A stretch of DNA of 64,000 bases from Buddleja alternifolia (Eukaryota; Streptophyta; Magnoliopsida; Lamiales; Scrophulariaceae). The notes below the pieces were generated by a model that was not told the DNA's origin, made no database searches, and saw only the letters and a program-made list of their open reading frames with translations. Each line of letters starts with the position of its first letter. The first letter of the stretch is position 1. The position numbers and the translations under genes were made by a program. The DNA is taken from NCBI GenBank assembly GCA_019426215.1, contig WHWC01000104.1:62001-126000 (forward strand). The letters run 5' to 3'. Positions 43,663 to 54,203 of this stretch are shown in pieces.

Positions 43663-46600
43663 ATGGATTCTGAGGGTCCTGGAAGTTTTCCCCAGTCAGA
43701 TGGACGTGGAGCAGACAAACGTGCTGAAAATGAGATACGTATAGGTATCACGGCTATGAAAAAAGTCGTAGCCGCCAAAAGTAAAGGCACAAGGCTACCC
43801 GTGGGTTAGAATGAGAATGGCCAACCAGTTAACCCAAACAAATCAACATTGGTTGGTTACATTGGAGTCATGGCTCGGTAGATGGTGCCTATTACCATCA
43901 GTGATTGGCAAAAAATCCCGGTAGCAACAAAAAATGCACTTTGGAATGAAATAGCTGTAAGTTGGTTATTATCATGTTTCTAATTGGTTAATGTATTTTT
44001 TGTTTATTCAATTTTCTCTAAATTATAATTTCATATATACTTTGTTGTTTGTTTTTTATAGTTGGCCTTTGATATTGAAGAAAGTAGAAAAAAATTCGTT
44101 TTAGCCGAAGCTGGAAAGCTAGCTCGAAACTTCAGGATCTACTTGAGTAGAGTGTAGGTAGAGGATGATAATGGGAGCATTAATTACAACTCACCCTCAC
44201 AATATGAGATATCTCAAGAAGAATGGACAACATTTTTACATGTTCGCCAAAGTAAAGAGTTCCAGGTAGTTGTTTTAATTTACGGTTTCATTTGTTGGTT
44301 ATTGCGCTTATATGAAACCATATACATTGACTAATGCTTTAATTATCTAATGAACATAAACTAAGTAGGAAAAATCAGAAGAGAGCAAAGGATCCTGAAT
44401 ATCCTTATAGGAAATCACGTTTAGGACATGCTTTTGTGGAGCAAGTTGAGGTACGTAGTTCGTTTAACAGTGAATCCTTACAATTTTTCTAATAAAAATT
44501 CATTGTTAATTTAAATATATATATATATATATATATTTAATCATAATATAGATGAAAAAGAGAGAGGATGCTGGGTCAGATTGCACAGACGTGACACGAG
44601 CACTCGTGTGCAGGATTGCACGTTCTGACAGCCAGAATAACATTGATAATGTCAATGTTAGAAGAGTAGCCAATGAAATGGTGAGTCATTTGAAATATCC
44701 AATGTGTTGTATGTTTTTTTAGCTATATAACGTGTTGTATGTTTTTTTTGAAATATTTTTAAAAGAGCAAAGTTAACTAAATTTTTTTAATTTTTAAATA
44801 TATTATTACAGGAGTGCTTATCGCAGGAGGGTAGCCATAGTGGAAACAAGAGGACCCGTGATGATCTATTAGCTAAAGCTCTTAAAAAGAAGGAGCATCC
44901 GGGTCGCGTTAGGGGTGTAGGCTTTGGGGTATCACAAAAAGAGTACTTTACAGATCCAAAGCCTACTAAACAGATGGAGATTGATAGCATGAAAAACATG
45001 GTCCATATCCTCACTAAATCACTATCCACATTGTGACCGAGTTTAAAGAGCACAAGGCATCTGGATCACAGCAGCCACATGAAGATGAGGCTATTTCTTT
45101 GAAAAATAGCTGCCCAGATCCAGTTAAGAAGCTTCCTCAGGTAATGATATGAACTTGTTTAGTGATCATGTAACTTGCAATTCTCTATTTCTGTAAACAC
45201 AAAAATTTTCTAATATAATGGTATATATATATATATATATATATGTAGGTTGTGGCTCCATGTCAATTAGCACTTTCAATACCGTCATATTGTATGGTGG
45301 CTAAAGAACAAATGTACAATCGGCCAACGAATAGAATAATGCATACACGTCCATTACCCACCGACTTTGTGAAAGTGTCCATTGGCATTGCAATTGAGAA
45401 GGATACACCCCTACCAATCCCTCTCCACGATGTAGAAGTGTTCACTATTTGTCACTGTCAGTGATGCATCGGTACGTAATTAATAGCTATATAGCCATTA
45501 ATAAATTATAACAATTGTTTAAGGTTACTAAATATACTTTGGTGTGTAACATTCACGTTTTGTTTTCTTTGCTTAAATAGTCTCTTGGACCATCCAAATC
45601 AACTGGGGAAAAAAAAATTAGGGACGTCGCTTCACTCAGCTGTCAAACCAACACCTCCAGTGGCCAAGCCTGCACGTGAAGGTGACAGATCTGAAGACAT
45701 TGTAATAGCTGGAATCCCTCAGCCACTTTTACATCTTGAAAAGTACATAATGCTAATGTCTATTGATCAATAGATCATTATAGACTTTCCCGTGAGAATT
45801 ATGAATATCCACTTTCCAGGTATATTAGGCAGGAGGAGATCTGTCACTTTTTGCGTCAAGAACGGATAGGGGCCTCTATCATTTCAGTTTATATCAAGTA
45901 AGTTTTTAAATATGAATTAAAAAAAAGTAAGTTTTTAAATTATTTAGTACTCAAATTTGTTTTATGCTCAATTTAGTTGTTTGTGGGCTAATGACGTGGT
46001 CCCCGAAGAGAAAGAAAATAATTTCGGCTTCCTTAGCCCACATTCTATATCTGCGGGACCAGGTATTGGTCCTCATAAGCGTATTGAACAAGCGCAATAT
46101 ATAACAAATGCCATGAAAGATAGCGCACAACTGGGCGGGAAGTTGTTTCTTGCACCTTACAACATCGGGTGAGCTACTAAACACTCAACTTTATTTTGTA
46201 AAACTTGTTATGTACACAAAATTAATTTTGAACTTATCTTTTGAATATTTTTTAGGGGACATTGGTTGTTACTTGTGATTGATCCAATTAAAGAGATAAT
46301 TTATTATCTGGATTCTTTGCACGACGATCCAAATAACCGACCTGAAATGAAAGAAAAAAATCAATCAGTAAGTTTTTCATTCAATCAATGTATCCATTAT
46401 ATTTAATATTAATATTAAAGTGTATATATCTTCCTAGATTTCACATATTTGCTTGTTTTTGACATATTTCCTTGTTTTTTGAATTTTTTAACAATGCTGT
46501 GTTGATATTTCGTGCAAATCACAACAACCAAAAGATCAAATCCAAAAATAAGACCTGTATTTGGAGTTGTATAAAGGTTAGTGTTTTATACTTTCAAGAG

Positions 46601-46952
46601 ATTATTCGTATAAAAGTTATTGTTCTAATGCAATTTTGATTTCAATTTTGTAGTGCCCCCGACAGTTAAACGAAATAGACCGTGTCTTCTTCGCTATGAG
46701 ATTCATGAAGGAGATTATTAGCCACGGAGAATCTACAATCCCACCAATGGTATGCATCCTAATTAATACTCATCAATTTCTAATTTCCCTTTTTAAGTTA
46801 TATTAAACCTTTGTTACGTAACTGAAACGTCTTTTGAGTTTGCAATCTCTATCTTGCACTACTTTCTTGATTGTCAATACGGGTCTTACTCTCAAGCGCA
46901 ACTTGATGAAGTACGTTGCGAATTGGCACATTACATTTTCCAATGCGCTTAA
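43663..46952 (+). pseudogene. CACTA 2 copy of the Transposase_24/C48-like gene, decayed
   Basis: Exon by exon it parallels 23818-27141, with the same GT/AG positions. The first exon has in-frame stops (after RLPVG near 43807 and after VMAR near 43879). The second has a stop near 44157, and further breaks follow. The protease His (GHWLLLVIDP, near 46257) and Asp (YYLDSLH) survive. The catalytic motif reads IDRVFFAM near 46676 instead of IDCGFFVM, so the nucleophile Cys is replaced by Arg. Neither domain can be functional. It nevertheless preserves the reading that shows the one-base deletion in exon 2 of copy 1. Confidence 0.85.
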
Positions 46953-47485
46953 AAGGGTATGGTATGTTGTAAGTTGTAAATTGTTGTAAATTTTTATTTG
47001 ATTTCTGTATTTAAATTGTGATTAGTTTAATTAGTTGATTGTAAACTCGTGATCATTTGTTGGAGATTATAAAATTTAATTTGTTGTTAGGGGGAAAGAA
47101 TTGGTTTTTGTTGTTGGAGATCATTTGGTGAAGTTTAAATATTTGGGTTTTTGTTGATTCTGTTGTGTTAATTAGTGTGTTGAATTTTGAGTTTGTAGGA
47201 AGGTTACAATAAACAGCCCTATGTACAGCGATAATTTGGGATAAAAAAATAAATTAAGTACTATTACAGTGGTTTTGCAAATAACCGTTGTAATAGGTGG
47301 AACTATTACAGCGGTTATTCGCATAACCGCTGTAATAGCTCGGCTAAAAAATATATATATGAAAAAAATTACAATACAACGGCTAATAGAATAACCGCTA
47401 GGCTATACCTATTACAGCGGTTATTTTACTAACCGTTGTAATAGGCCCAAAAAAACCGCTGTAATAGGCCATTTCTGTAGTAGTG

Positions 47486-48791
47486 TTGATTAACTTTTGT
47501 ATGCCTTTTTTTTATTACATAAATTTGTATCTAACTCTCAATCTCTCATTATTTGTTATTGCCTTTGATTGTTTTCATGTAGAAAAACCTTGCGTTCTTA
47601 CATTCAGGCACAACATGATTGTTCAAGCAATAATGGAAATGGGAAGAAAGGAATAGTCGCTCCACTCAAGCACTACTATACTAGCTCTTTGTTCCTGAAA
47701 CTCCAAGTTCCATTATACTCACAAGCATCGTGTGTTGTGGACCACATGTCGATTTCATTATATTTTGAATCAGAATAGAGATTTCAAAAGATAACATCTA
47801 GATAGAGTCGGATTTGATTTATAATAAGTGAATTTTCTTTTCTATTGATTCCTATAAATTCGGTCAAAAATAAATTTTGAATGATGCCGCAAATGAACGA
47901 AAATCAAATATTATTCACGTGGAATGGAAAATATGTTGATTCATAATTGAATCTAACTAGAGTATGAGATTGGATTTGAGGATGTGGATTTGTACCTCTA
48001 AAGAGTTTTGTAACAACTTGGTTTACAGATTTACAAATTTATTTCTTGTTCTTTTTCTTTCTCATTGATCAGAAAATGCAAGTGAAGAAGATCGGCCCTC
48101 TTTCAAAAAGAAGACATTACATTAGGACAAAAGGTATGTATACCATTGTGAAACGAAGTCATTTGGGGTATTTGTTTTCTAAAAGAAAGGAAAAAAATGC
48201 TAAATACTCATTTTTATACCGTCATATTATTAATTTTTGGACTTATACATGACTTCCAAAATAAAAAATTAATGAAGTATTATTATTTTTATACATTTCA
48301 CTTTGGATTTTCAAGTTGATGATTTTAATAAGAATTGTTAAAATTTAGTTTTTTTTTTTACTTAATTCAACAATATCGAGTTTTTTAATTCTCAAGAAAA
48401 AATGTAATTGGTTGCTCTAATATTTGAACTAATTGAAATCTAAATAGTATATGTTTCCTTGATTTTGGCTTTTTAGGTAGGTTTTCAAATTTTAATTAAG
48501 TGATCTTTACTTATCTTATTCGTAGTTATTGATTTCAAAATTTTTTATGCGTTATCATCCCCACATTGATTCGAAAAGTGTAATTTAATTGTCGGACTTC
48601 TTGATTTTTCCATTTTTTGATATCTTAAGAAGTCATCATTTTTTGAATTTTTATCTATCTAAACCAATTAACCGTTTAAGGCAATGATTTTTCATGATTA
48701 GGCAAGAAATTCACATCCATCTAAGTAAAATAGGCCAGCTTCAATTCATAGCTCCTACAATTTCCAGCATGCAAATTAACTCCCAAGTTAG
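47486..48791. other. Unassigned AT-rich stretch between CACTA 2 and the solo LTR
   Basis: A plus-strand frame at 47569-47778 (69 codons) and an exon-like piece near 48076-48134 ending AAAG/GTATGT are the only coding-like hints. Neither matches a family I know. 48355-48400 shares GAGTTTTTTAATTCTCAAGAA with 41985. The segment ends in GTTAG, the left TSD of the solo LTR. Confidence 0.35.
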
Positions 48792-49080
48792 TGTTGGATC
48801 AAAACTTCACAAACGTATCAAAATAGCTAATAAAGGAGAAAAGATTATATCGAGGCGAGAGAGAGCTCTCTATCTTTAACGCTAAATTGCCCCGCCTAGG
48901 TGGTACGGGTATATGTAATAAACGTCCCAAGATACAACGATATACGTTCTAAAAACGAGACCACTTCGAATTTAGAACCACCGAACTTAGGCAACTTAGA
49001 ACTCTTGAGAGAATGTTTGAGAGTGAGAAATGAGAGAAAGCAGATTGCTTTGGTGTGTCTAACAATGCTGCTGGAGGGGC

Positions 49081-49090
49081 CTTTATATAG
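49081..49090 (-). promoter_or_regulatory. TATA box of the solo LTR
   Basis: CTATATAAAG on the minus strand, followed about 30 bases downstream by the transcribed leader. It places the LTR promoter in the leftward direction. Confidence 0.65.
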
Positions 49091-49146
49091 GCATGAAAAA
49101 ACTCGAAAATTAAATGAGAGAATTCAATAGCAGAAAGAAACTGCTG

Positions 49147-49275
49147 CCAACGTTCGAACGTTGGCACCCCAGCGTTCGAACGTTGGGTCAAAACCGATTC
49201 TGCTACTTAAAGCAGCAAAAACGCTTTAACGTTTCAAACTTTCTTCTAGAAGCAGTCAACGTTCGAACGTTGGAC
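49147..49275. promoter_or_regulatory. Three AACGTTCGAACGTT-type palindromes in the solo LTR U3
   Basis: CCAACGTTCGAACGTTGG (49147-49164) is a perfect 18-base palindrome. A second copy with one mismatch outside the core (CAGCGTTCGAACGTTGG) follows at 49171-49187, and a third (TCAACGTTCGAACGTTGGA) at 49257-49275. All lie 60-190 bases upstream of the minus-strand TATA box, where enhancer elements of LTR promoters sit. Repeated dyads suggest binding sites for a dimeric plant transcription factor. The factor is not identified. Confidence 0.7.
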
Positions 49276-49877
49276 CTTCTAGAAGGCTATCTTGATCAAA
49301 ACGTGGTCATCGTTAGATCAATCTCCATTTAACGGTTCAGATTTTTCCAACTATTGGATGAATAAATAATGGATCAGATTTTGTGGAATTAATTTTCTCC
49401 AAAAAATTAATATATATTGCAAACCCAAGCCCAATACAATTCAAGCCCTATCCAAGTCCAAAGCCCATGGCCCACGACCCACGACCCGAGCCCGAGCCTG
49501 TCCGGGAGGACGGACGGCGGCGGCGGCGGCGGCGCGGTGGACCAAACCATGGCTAGGTCCTTCCCCCTCACAAAGCCCACAAAAATCTTATGACCCAAAG
49601 GGCCAACCCTTAGTTTCAAGGCAATGGTTTATAAACTATCCCAAATTTTGATCCATATTCCATGTGAAATAACCCACTTCAAACACCCCACTTTAGCACT
49701 TAATTTCTCATTCGTTTTTAATCCGATTTGAGAAATTCGAAATGCTAAACTCATCTACTCGAAACGTAGATTAATATTATCCAATAATATTTCATATCCC
49801 GTATACTTACAGTGTTCGAATTTCGTATGCAAAAGTCGTGTCTAACACACTTTTCATAACTAATATCCAACAGTTAG

Positions 49878-51646
49878 CCATCAACATTTTCTATTAAATT
49901 CTTTTGAATTTGGTTTACTATTTCTTTTGCAGATTTTTCATTAATTCTTCATTGCGTAAGCTACAAATATCAGGTAAGTATGAGTATGAGTTTCTTTTCC
50001 GTTCATCTATGCCACTCCAATAGTCTTGCTAACATTACCTATGTAACTCATTTCAAGATAAAATTGAAAGGTGCATAATGATTGTCGTTTACTATCTCTG
50101 TAGTTCATTTTCTATGGATTCTTTTATAATCTTTATTATTTTATCAAATGTTCGTCGATTTTCTACTTGATACTAGCACAATAGCTTTTGCTTGAAATGA
50201 CTGGTAACCATGACGTATCAATCATTACAACTAACTTTTCGAGTTTCATTTGGTGGAATGGGTTAATGAAATTCTAACGATTCATAACCAAAAAGAAGTT
50301 GAAAAGGGCATCATTGTTTGACCAATTGATATAGTGATATAGAATTTTGGTTGTATTCACTCTATAATTTTTCCAATATTTCAATGGTATATATCGCTGA
50401 TGATTTTTTTTATTTTCATATTTTTTCTATGTTTTTTTAGTTGATAGTAAATAACAAACTCGACGTGCGCTTGAAATGGTTGGTGCTTATTAGACCTATT
50501 AATATACAAGTCTTGGTATAAAAGTCTATTGCTCTTTAAATTAGACCGATTGATATGAAAGTCTTGATTGTCTTTATGTTATTATACTTTCAAACGATTT
50601 GACTTCCATTAGTTTTCTTAAATTGGTCCATTGTTATTTTTTCTTTTAATTTCTAGAAGTATAAGTGAAGGAGAGCTACAACATACAAAGACTTCTATCT
50701 ATTGTCGTTGCTCTTTCTCTTCTTCTCGGTCGCATCATGAATTTATTATGTTATTTTTCTCAACTATCATATGTTTAACTTGAAGAAAACACATATTTTA
50801 GAAGATGAATTCTTTTTAAAAAATTTCTGTATGTATAAAATAATTATTACCCTGTGATAATTATTCTACAGTTGGGGGTGGCCGGTGAATAAAATGTCTG
50901 AATCTTCTTCCAATTTTTTTTCCATTTTTTCTTTTTTAATTTTGAATAAAATTTATTTTATAATTTTTTGAATTTAATTTAATTTTATCTTTGATTTTTT
51001 TTTTTTGTATTTTGATATTGACAATGCGTGAGTAACACACGTTTTTTTAATCCATTTTATGACCGTCGGGACTAAAGTCTCAACTTTTTGAGTTTTATGG
51101 AACTAAAAATAGCAACTTTGTATCCAACCTACGGGACTGAATTACAATTTTACATACTTCTTCTTCACAATATGTTGCAACTTGCAATGAAATACTTATG
51201 AAACGTGCCATTCATGATTTCATATAGTATTAATTGTTTTGGTTTTTTTCATGAGACGAAAAAAGTAATACATTATTCATTTATTTCATATTGGTCTTAC
51301 ACACATTTGACGTCATTTTTTTGTTATAAAAATTAAATATTTATGTGCATAGCATGAGTGTCAGTTAAATGGAATTTAATTTCCAATTGGTAACGTTTTG
51401 GGAATGAAGTATAGAATGTGCATAAATAAATATTTTTTTTAATGATTACCGTGCATATAGCACGGGGCACATACTAGTATCTATATATAGCATAGCGGTT
51501 TTTGACTTTCATTAACTGCAATTGAGCCAAATAGAATTTTCTCAGAATTTTGAGTTTTTTATCTTGCAATTTTTGTATTAGTTCTTTTGTTTGGTGTGTG
51601 TGTGTCTATATATATATATATATTATATGTATTGCAGCTTTTTGGG
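49878..51646. other. AT-rich intergenic DNA
   Basis: No gene recognised. An AG/GT-bounded segment near 49932-49973 (TTTTGCAG ... ATCAG/GTAAGT) could be an orphan non-coding exon. 51440-51480 reads TACCGTGCATATAGCACGGGGC, a small hairpin followed by ACATACTAGTAT. 51478-51600 repeats blocks also seen at 41840-42000. Confidence 0.35.
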
Positions 51647-51655
51647 TAAGGTTTG

Positions 51656-51831
51656 GGAAGATTCTTGGGTGCACTGGGTGTGAGACCCATTTGGGTGCAC
51701 CAATACACACCACAAAGCAATAAACAATGTTTATTCAATATAATAATAAGTTACAGATTTTTTTATTATTTTTTGGTATGTGTTGGTGCACCCAAGTGGG
51801 TCCTACACTAGGTGCACCTAAGAATTTTCCA
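51656..51831. mobile_element. 176-bp MULE-type MITE with 9-bp TSD
   Basis: Left end GGAAGATTCTTGGGTGCAC and right end GTGCACCTAAGAATTTTCC are inverted repeats, extending inward about 55 bases (GACCCATTTGGGTGCACCAA / TTGGTGCACCCAAGTGGGTC). TAAGGTTTG flanks both sides (51647-51655 and 51832-51840), a 9-bp TSD typical of Mutator-like elements. The related copy at 17020-17035 lacks the insertion. Non-coding. Confidence 0.9.
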
Positions 51832-51928
51832 TAAGGTTTGTGTACCTTATTTATTCTTTTATGTTATATCTTTTTATCATTTCCTTTCTGCTTATATTTT
51901 TTTGACCTTTTGAGGAAACAAAAATTTA

Positions 51929-52132
51929 TTTTTTTTAATTCACGAGGAAGAGGATACCCTACATATCTAGTCCGACAACCCCAGGTTGATAGTTATAATT
52001 TCGAGTCATAAAGACTCTACTAGCTCCATAAAGGTGGGGAAAGCCACAACTTGTAGCAGCCTGGATTCAAACTCAGGACTTCTCACATCAAGTGAGATAT
52101 GAATATCACTAGACCAATAGATTTTGGTACGT
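51929..52132 (-). mobile_element. tRNA-derived SINE, about 204 bp
   Basis: Absent from the homologous site at 17117-17131 and flanked by (GT)AACAAAAATTTA duplicates (51917-51928 and 52133-52145). On the minus strand it begins near 52130 with an A-box-like TGGTCTAGTGA (plus 52106-52116). A B-box-like GAGTTTGAATCC (plus 52063-52074) follows at the tRNA-like spacing, and it ends in an A-run (T-run at 51929-51936 on plus). Variable-length TSD, A-tail and internal pol III boxes together identify a SINE. It would move with LINE-encoded enzymes. Confidence 0.88.
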
Positions 52133-52959
52133 AACAAAAAATTTATGAAAGCCAACTACCAATTCTTTAAACATTGTGCAAACCTTTAAAAGAGCGAAAA
52201 ACCCTTTTTGTAATTTTTTTTTCGTTTCTTTTATTTTTTAGGATAAAGGGCTTTAACATATTCATCATTGTAAATTAAAATTGTGTCTCTGTAAAAAAAT
52301 TTCTTTTTACTTTCACAGTTTCTTTCGCTCTCCATTATTTGATTTGCTTCACCATTTTCAATCGCAGTCCGCCTTCAAAATAATTTATGGCTAAACATCT
52401 AGAAAGTACTTCCAAAATACATGTTGGATGTTCAAAAAAGTTTATTCCACTAAGTCATTATAATTTGTGACGAAACATCTAGAAAGTATAAGTTCAAAAT
52501 CCAAAGTAAACTTGAAATATATTATAGTTTAAAATACAACTCAAAGTAGCTAGCATGCTTCATCTTGATTGCTTAAACTTTTAAATTTTCGTAAAAAAAG
52601 CAGAAAAAACGAAAAACGAAAAAAGAGTTGAAAAGGTAATTAGTTGTCTTAAATTTTGAACCAATAGGTAATTGGCTACGTATATATATATATTCCTAAA
52701 AACATAAGAGAAAGTAAATGACAAAAAAAAAAAAAATTAAATAGAAGGATAAATAAAGTACAAGAAAGCTGCTATATAATTATTGAAACAACTTAACACT
52801 ATATGACTATATTATCTTATGTTGAGTTGCATAGATAATTAAAAATATTTTTTGCAAATAATATTATGTTGCAGTAAGTGATATTCGTTGTAGTGAACAG
52901 TTAACACATTGTTTTATACTCTCTTTTTTTCCAGTTTAATTTATATGTTTTATAATGAA

Positions 52960-53113
52960 GAGAGACAATTTTAATTTACAAAATGTTGAAGCCCTTTACC
53001 CTAAAAAATAAAAGAAACGAAAAAAGAAATTACAAAAGGGTTGTTGGCTCTTTTAAAAGTTTGCAGAATGTTTAAAGAATTGGTAGTTGGTTTTCATAAA
53101 TTTTGTTACCTCA
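52960..53113. repeat. Inverted partial copy of the duplicated segment
   Basis: This reads as the reverse complement of 17112-17275 (GAAGAGAGACAATTTTAATT ... TTTTCATAAATTTTGTTACCTCA) and of the corresponding part of 52133-52300. With the direct copy to its left it can form a stem of about 150 bases around a 650-base loop. Confidence 0.75.
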
Positions 53114-53193
53114 AGAATTGGTAGTTGGAATCTTTGAGAGTGGTCAGTTAATGGCGCTAACCACCAATCTGGTACATGGGAGTAAGTAGAAAT

Positions 53194-53732
53194 ATCTTTT
53201 TTTCTGTCTCTCCCGCTTCTTCTTTCTAAAGCCTAGCCTTCTTTTTTCTTCTATTTTTCTTCGTCGGCGATAGCTTGGTGAAACAGTAGTCTACTTCACC
53301 ACTATTTCCACCACCATCGTCGGCGGATTGGGTTGAAACACCATTTTTCAAGATGTACATCATATCTTCAAATATGACGAAACGAATTTGGATCTAACGA
53401 GACAGAGACAGAACTGACGAGATGAAGACGGGTGATACATAAATTTTTATATAGCGTTTTAGATTTTTTGTTTAGTATTTTATTTTTTCTCTCGTATGAG
53501 AGTTTGCTTTCTCTCTCGAATGAGAGTTTCGTCTCTCCTTGAATAGGAGTTGCACAAGAATTTTCTTGTGTTCGTTTGTGAATTCTTAAGATTTGTTTTC
53601 TTCAAGAAACTTGGTAATTAGTGTTTCAGATGTTCTTACTACATCGTTTGAGTTGATATGAATTGTATTGTTCCAGGCATCGTAAACTTTCGATTGAATG
53701 ATATATAAGACCGATTTCCTTCAAAAAAAAAT
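53194..53732 (+). mobile_element. Polyadenylated retroposon (539 bp) with 11-bp TSD
   Basis: TAAGTAGAAAT occurs immediately before (53183-53193) and after (53733-53743) a segment ending in an A-run. The 5' part is pyrimidine-rich and leader-like (CTGTCTCTCCCGCTTCTTCT). The 3' part (GATTGAATGATATATAAGACCGATTTCC) resembles plant L1 3' ends. No long reading frame exists. It is either an internally deleted LINE keeping only both UTRs or a processed transcript copied by LINE machinery. TSD and A-tail are seen directly; the origin is inference. Confidence 0.75.
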
Positions 53733-53743
53733 TAAGTAGAAAT

Positions 53744-54203
53744 GATGATGGGAATATGGTAATTGTTTGACTAATCAGACAGCTGTTGTTTGACTCTGCT
53801 GTAATAAAACATTCATGGAATGGTTCAAGTGTGGGGAGGAATGAGGGTGCTCATTCCTTTCTTGGATCAACAAGCTAGACATATCAATACCTCTTGAAAT
53901 ATCCAATTCATTCAGCGAAACAATTAGGTCACCACAATTCAACTTCCTTTCAATCAGAAACATATGACGAATGGAGAAACAAGGTTGACGTTGCAAAGCT
54001 CATGCAACCAATATTCTCATAAACCTTTCTATAACATAATAAAAATTAAAATATCACTTTTGTCCAAATTTTTGTTGTCTTGAGGAAAATTTGGTGATAT
54101 TTTACTTGTTACCAAATTAATACGATGATGCATTTTGTGATAAGATATTTCCTCATGCAATTCCTTTCGAAATTCACTGGAAGATATCCAAATAGTTCCT
54201 GAA
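53744..54203. other. Unassigned, probably decayed gypsy sequence
   Basis: The minus frame 53996-53775 (73 codons) is not recognised. Its position downstream of the gypsy protease on the same strand suggests pol remnants, but no RT motif is visible. Confidence 0.3.

Larger units (their letters stand above)
42304..47485 (+). mobile_element. CACTA transposon 2, 5.2 kb, internally deleted non-autonomous derivative
   Basis: Starts CACTACTAGAGAAA and ends TTTCTGTAGTAGTG. Both ends carry the TATTACAGCGGTT/AACCGCTGTAATA subterminal units (42330-42505, 47265-47465). The flanking trinucleotides are TTA and TTG, an imperfect 3-bp TSD. The layout matches CACTA 1 (CT/CCG-rich leader, AT repeats, second gene), but the whole transposase block is absent. 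The only gene left is a decayed copy of the Transposase_24/C48 gene. It would need transposase supplied in trans. Confidence 0.9.
48792..49872 (-). mobile_element. Solo LTR (1,081 bp) with TSD GTTAG
   Basis: Starts TGTTGGATC and ends ATATCCAACA, giving the short terminal inverted repeat TGTTGGAT. GTTAG flanks both sides (48787-48791 and 49873-49877). There is no internal coding region, PBS or PPT, so this is a solo LTR left by LTR-LTR recombination (inference from structure). A minus-strand TATA box (CTATATAAAG, plus 49081-49090) sets the orientation. Downstream of it on minus is a CTCTCAAACATTCTCTC-type R/U5 leader, as in Ty1/copia LTRs. The U3 contains three palindromes, described separately. 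Confidence 0.92.
51630..52955. repeat. Second copy of the ankyrin-upstream segment, carrying two insertions
   Basis: Homologous to 17005-17898 in the same orientation. Without the MITE (51656-51831) and the SINE (51929-52132) the two copies align almost throughout, including TTTTTTAGGATAAAGGGCTTTAAC, GACGAAACATCTAGAAA and CTCAAAGTAGCTAGCA blocks. No ankyrin exon lies to its left, so only the flanking block was copied. An inverted partial copy follows at 52960-53113. Confidence 0.8.

Noticed and set aside
47569..47778. A 69-codon frame as a candidate small gene
   Set aside because: No recognisable domain, start context or splice support; left as unassigned sequence.
49147..49275. Possible CRISPR-like array of palindromic repeats
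   Set aside because: Only three copies with unequal spacing, inside an LTR promoter of a plant genome; a regulatory dyad is the better reading.
52063..52116. A genuine tRNA gene
   Set aside because: A- and B-box-like sequences are present, but the segment does not fold as a full tRNA by eye and lies between retroposition TSDs with an A-tail, so it is a SINE head.
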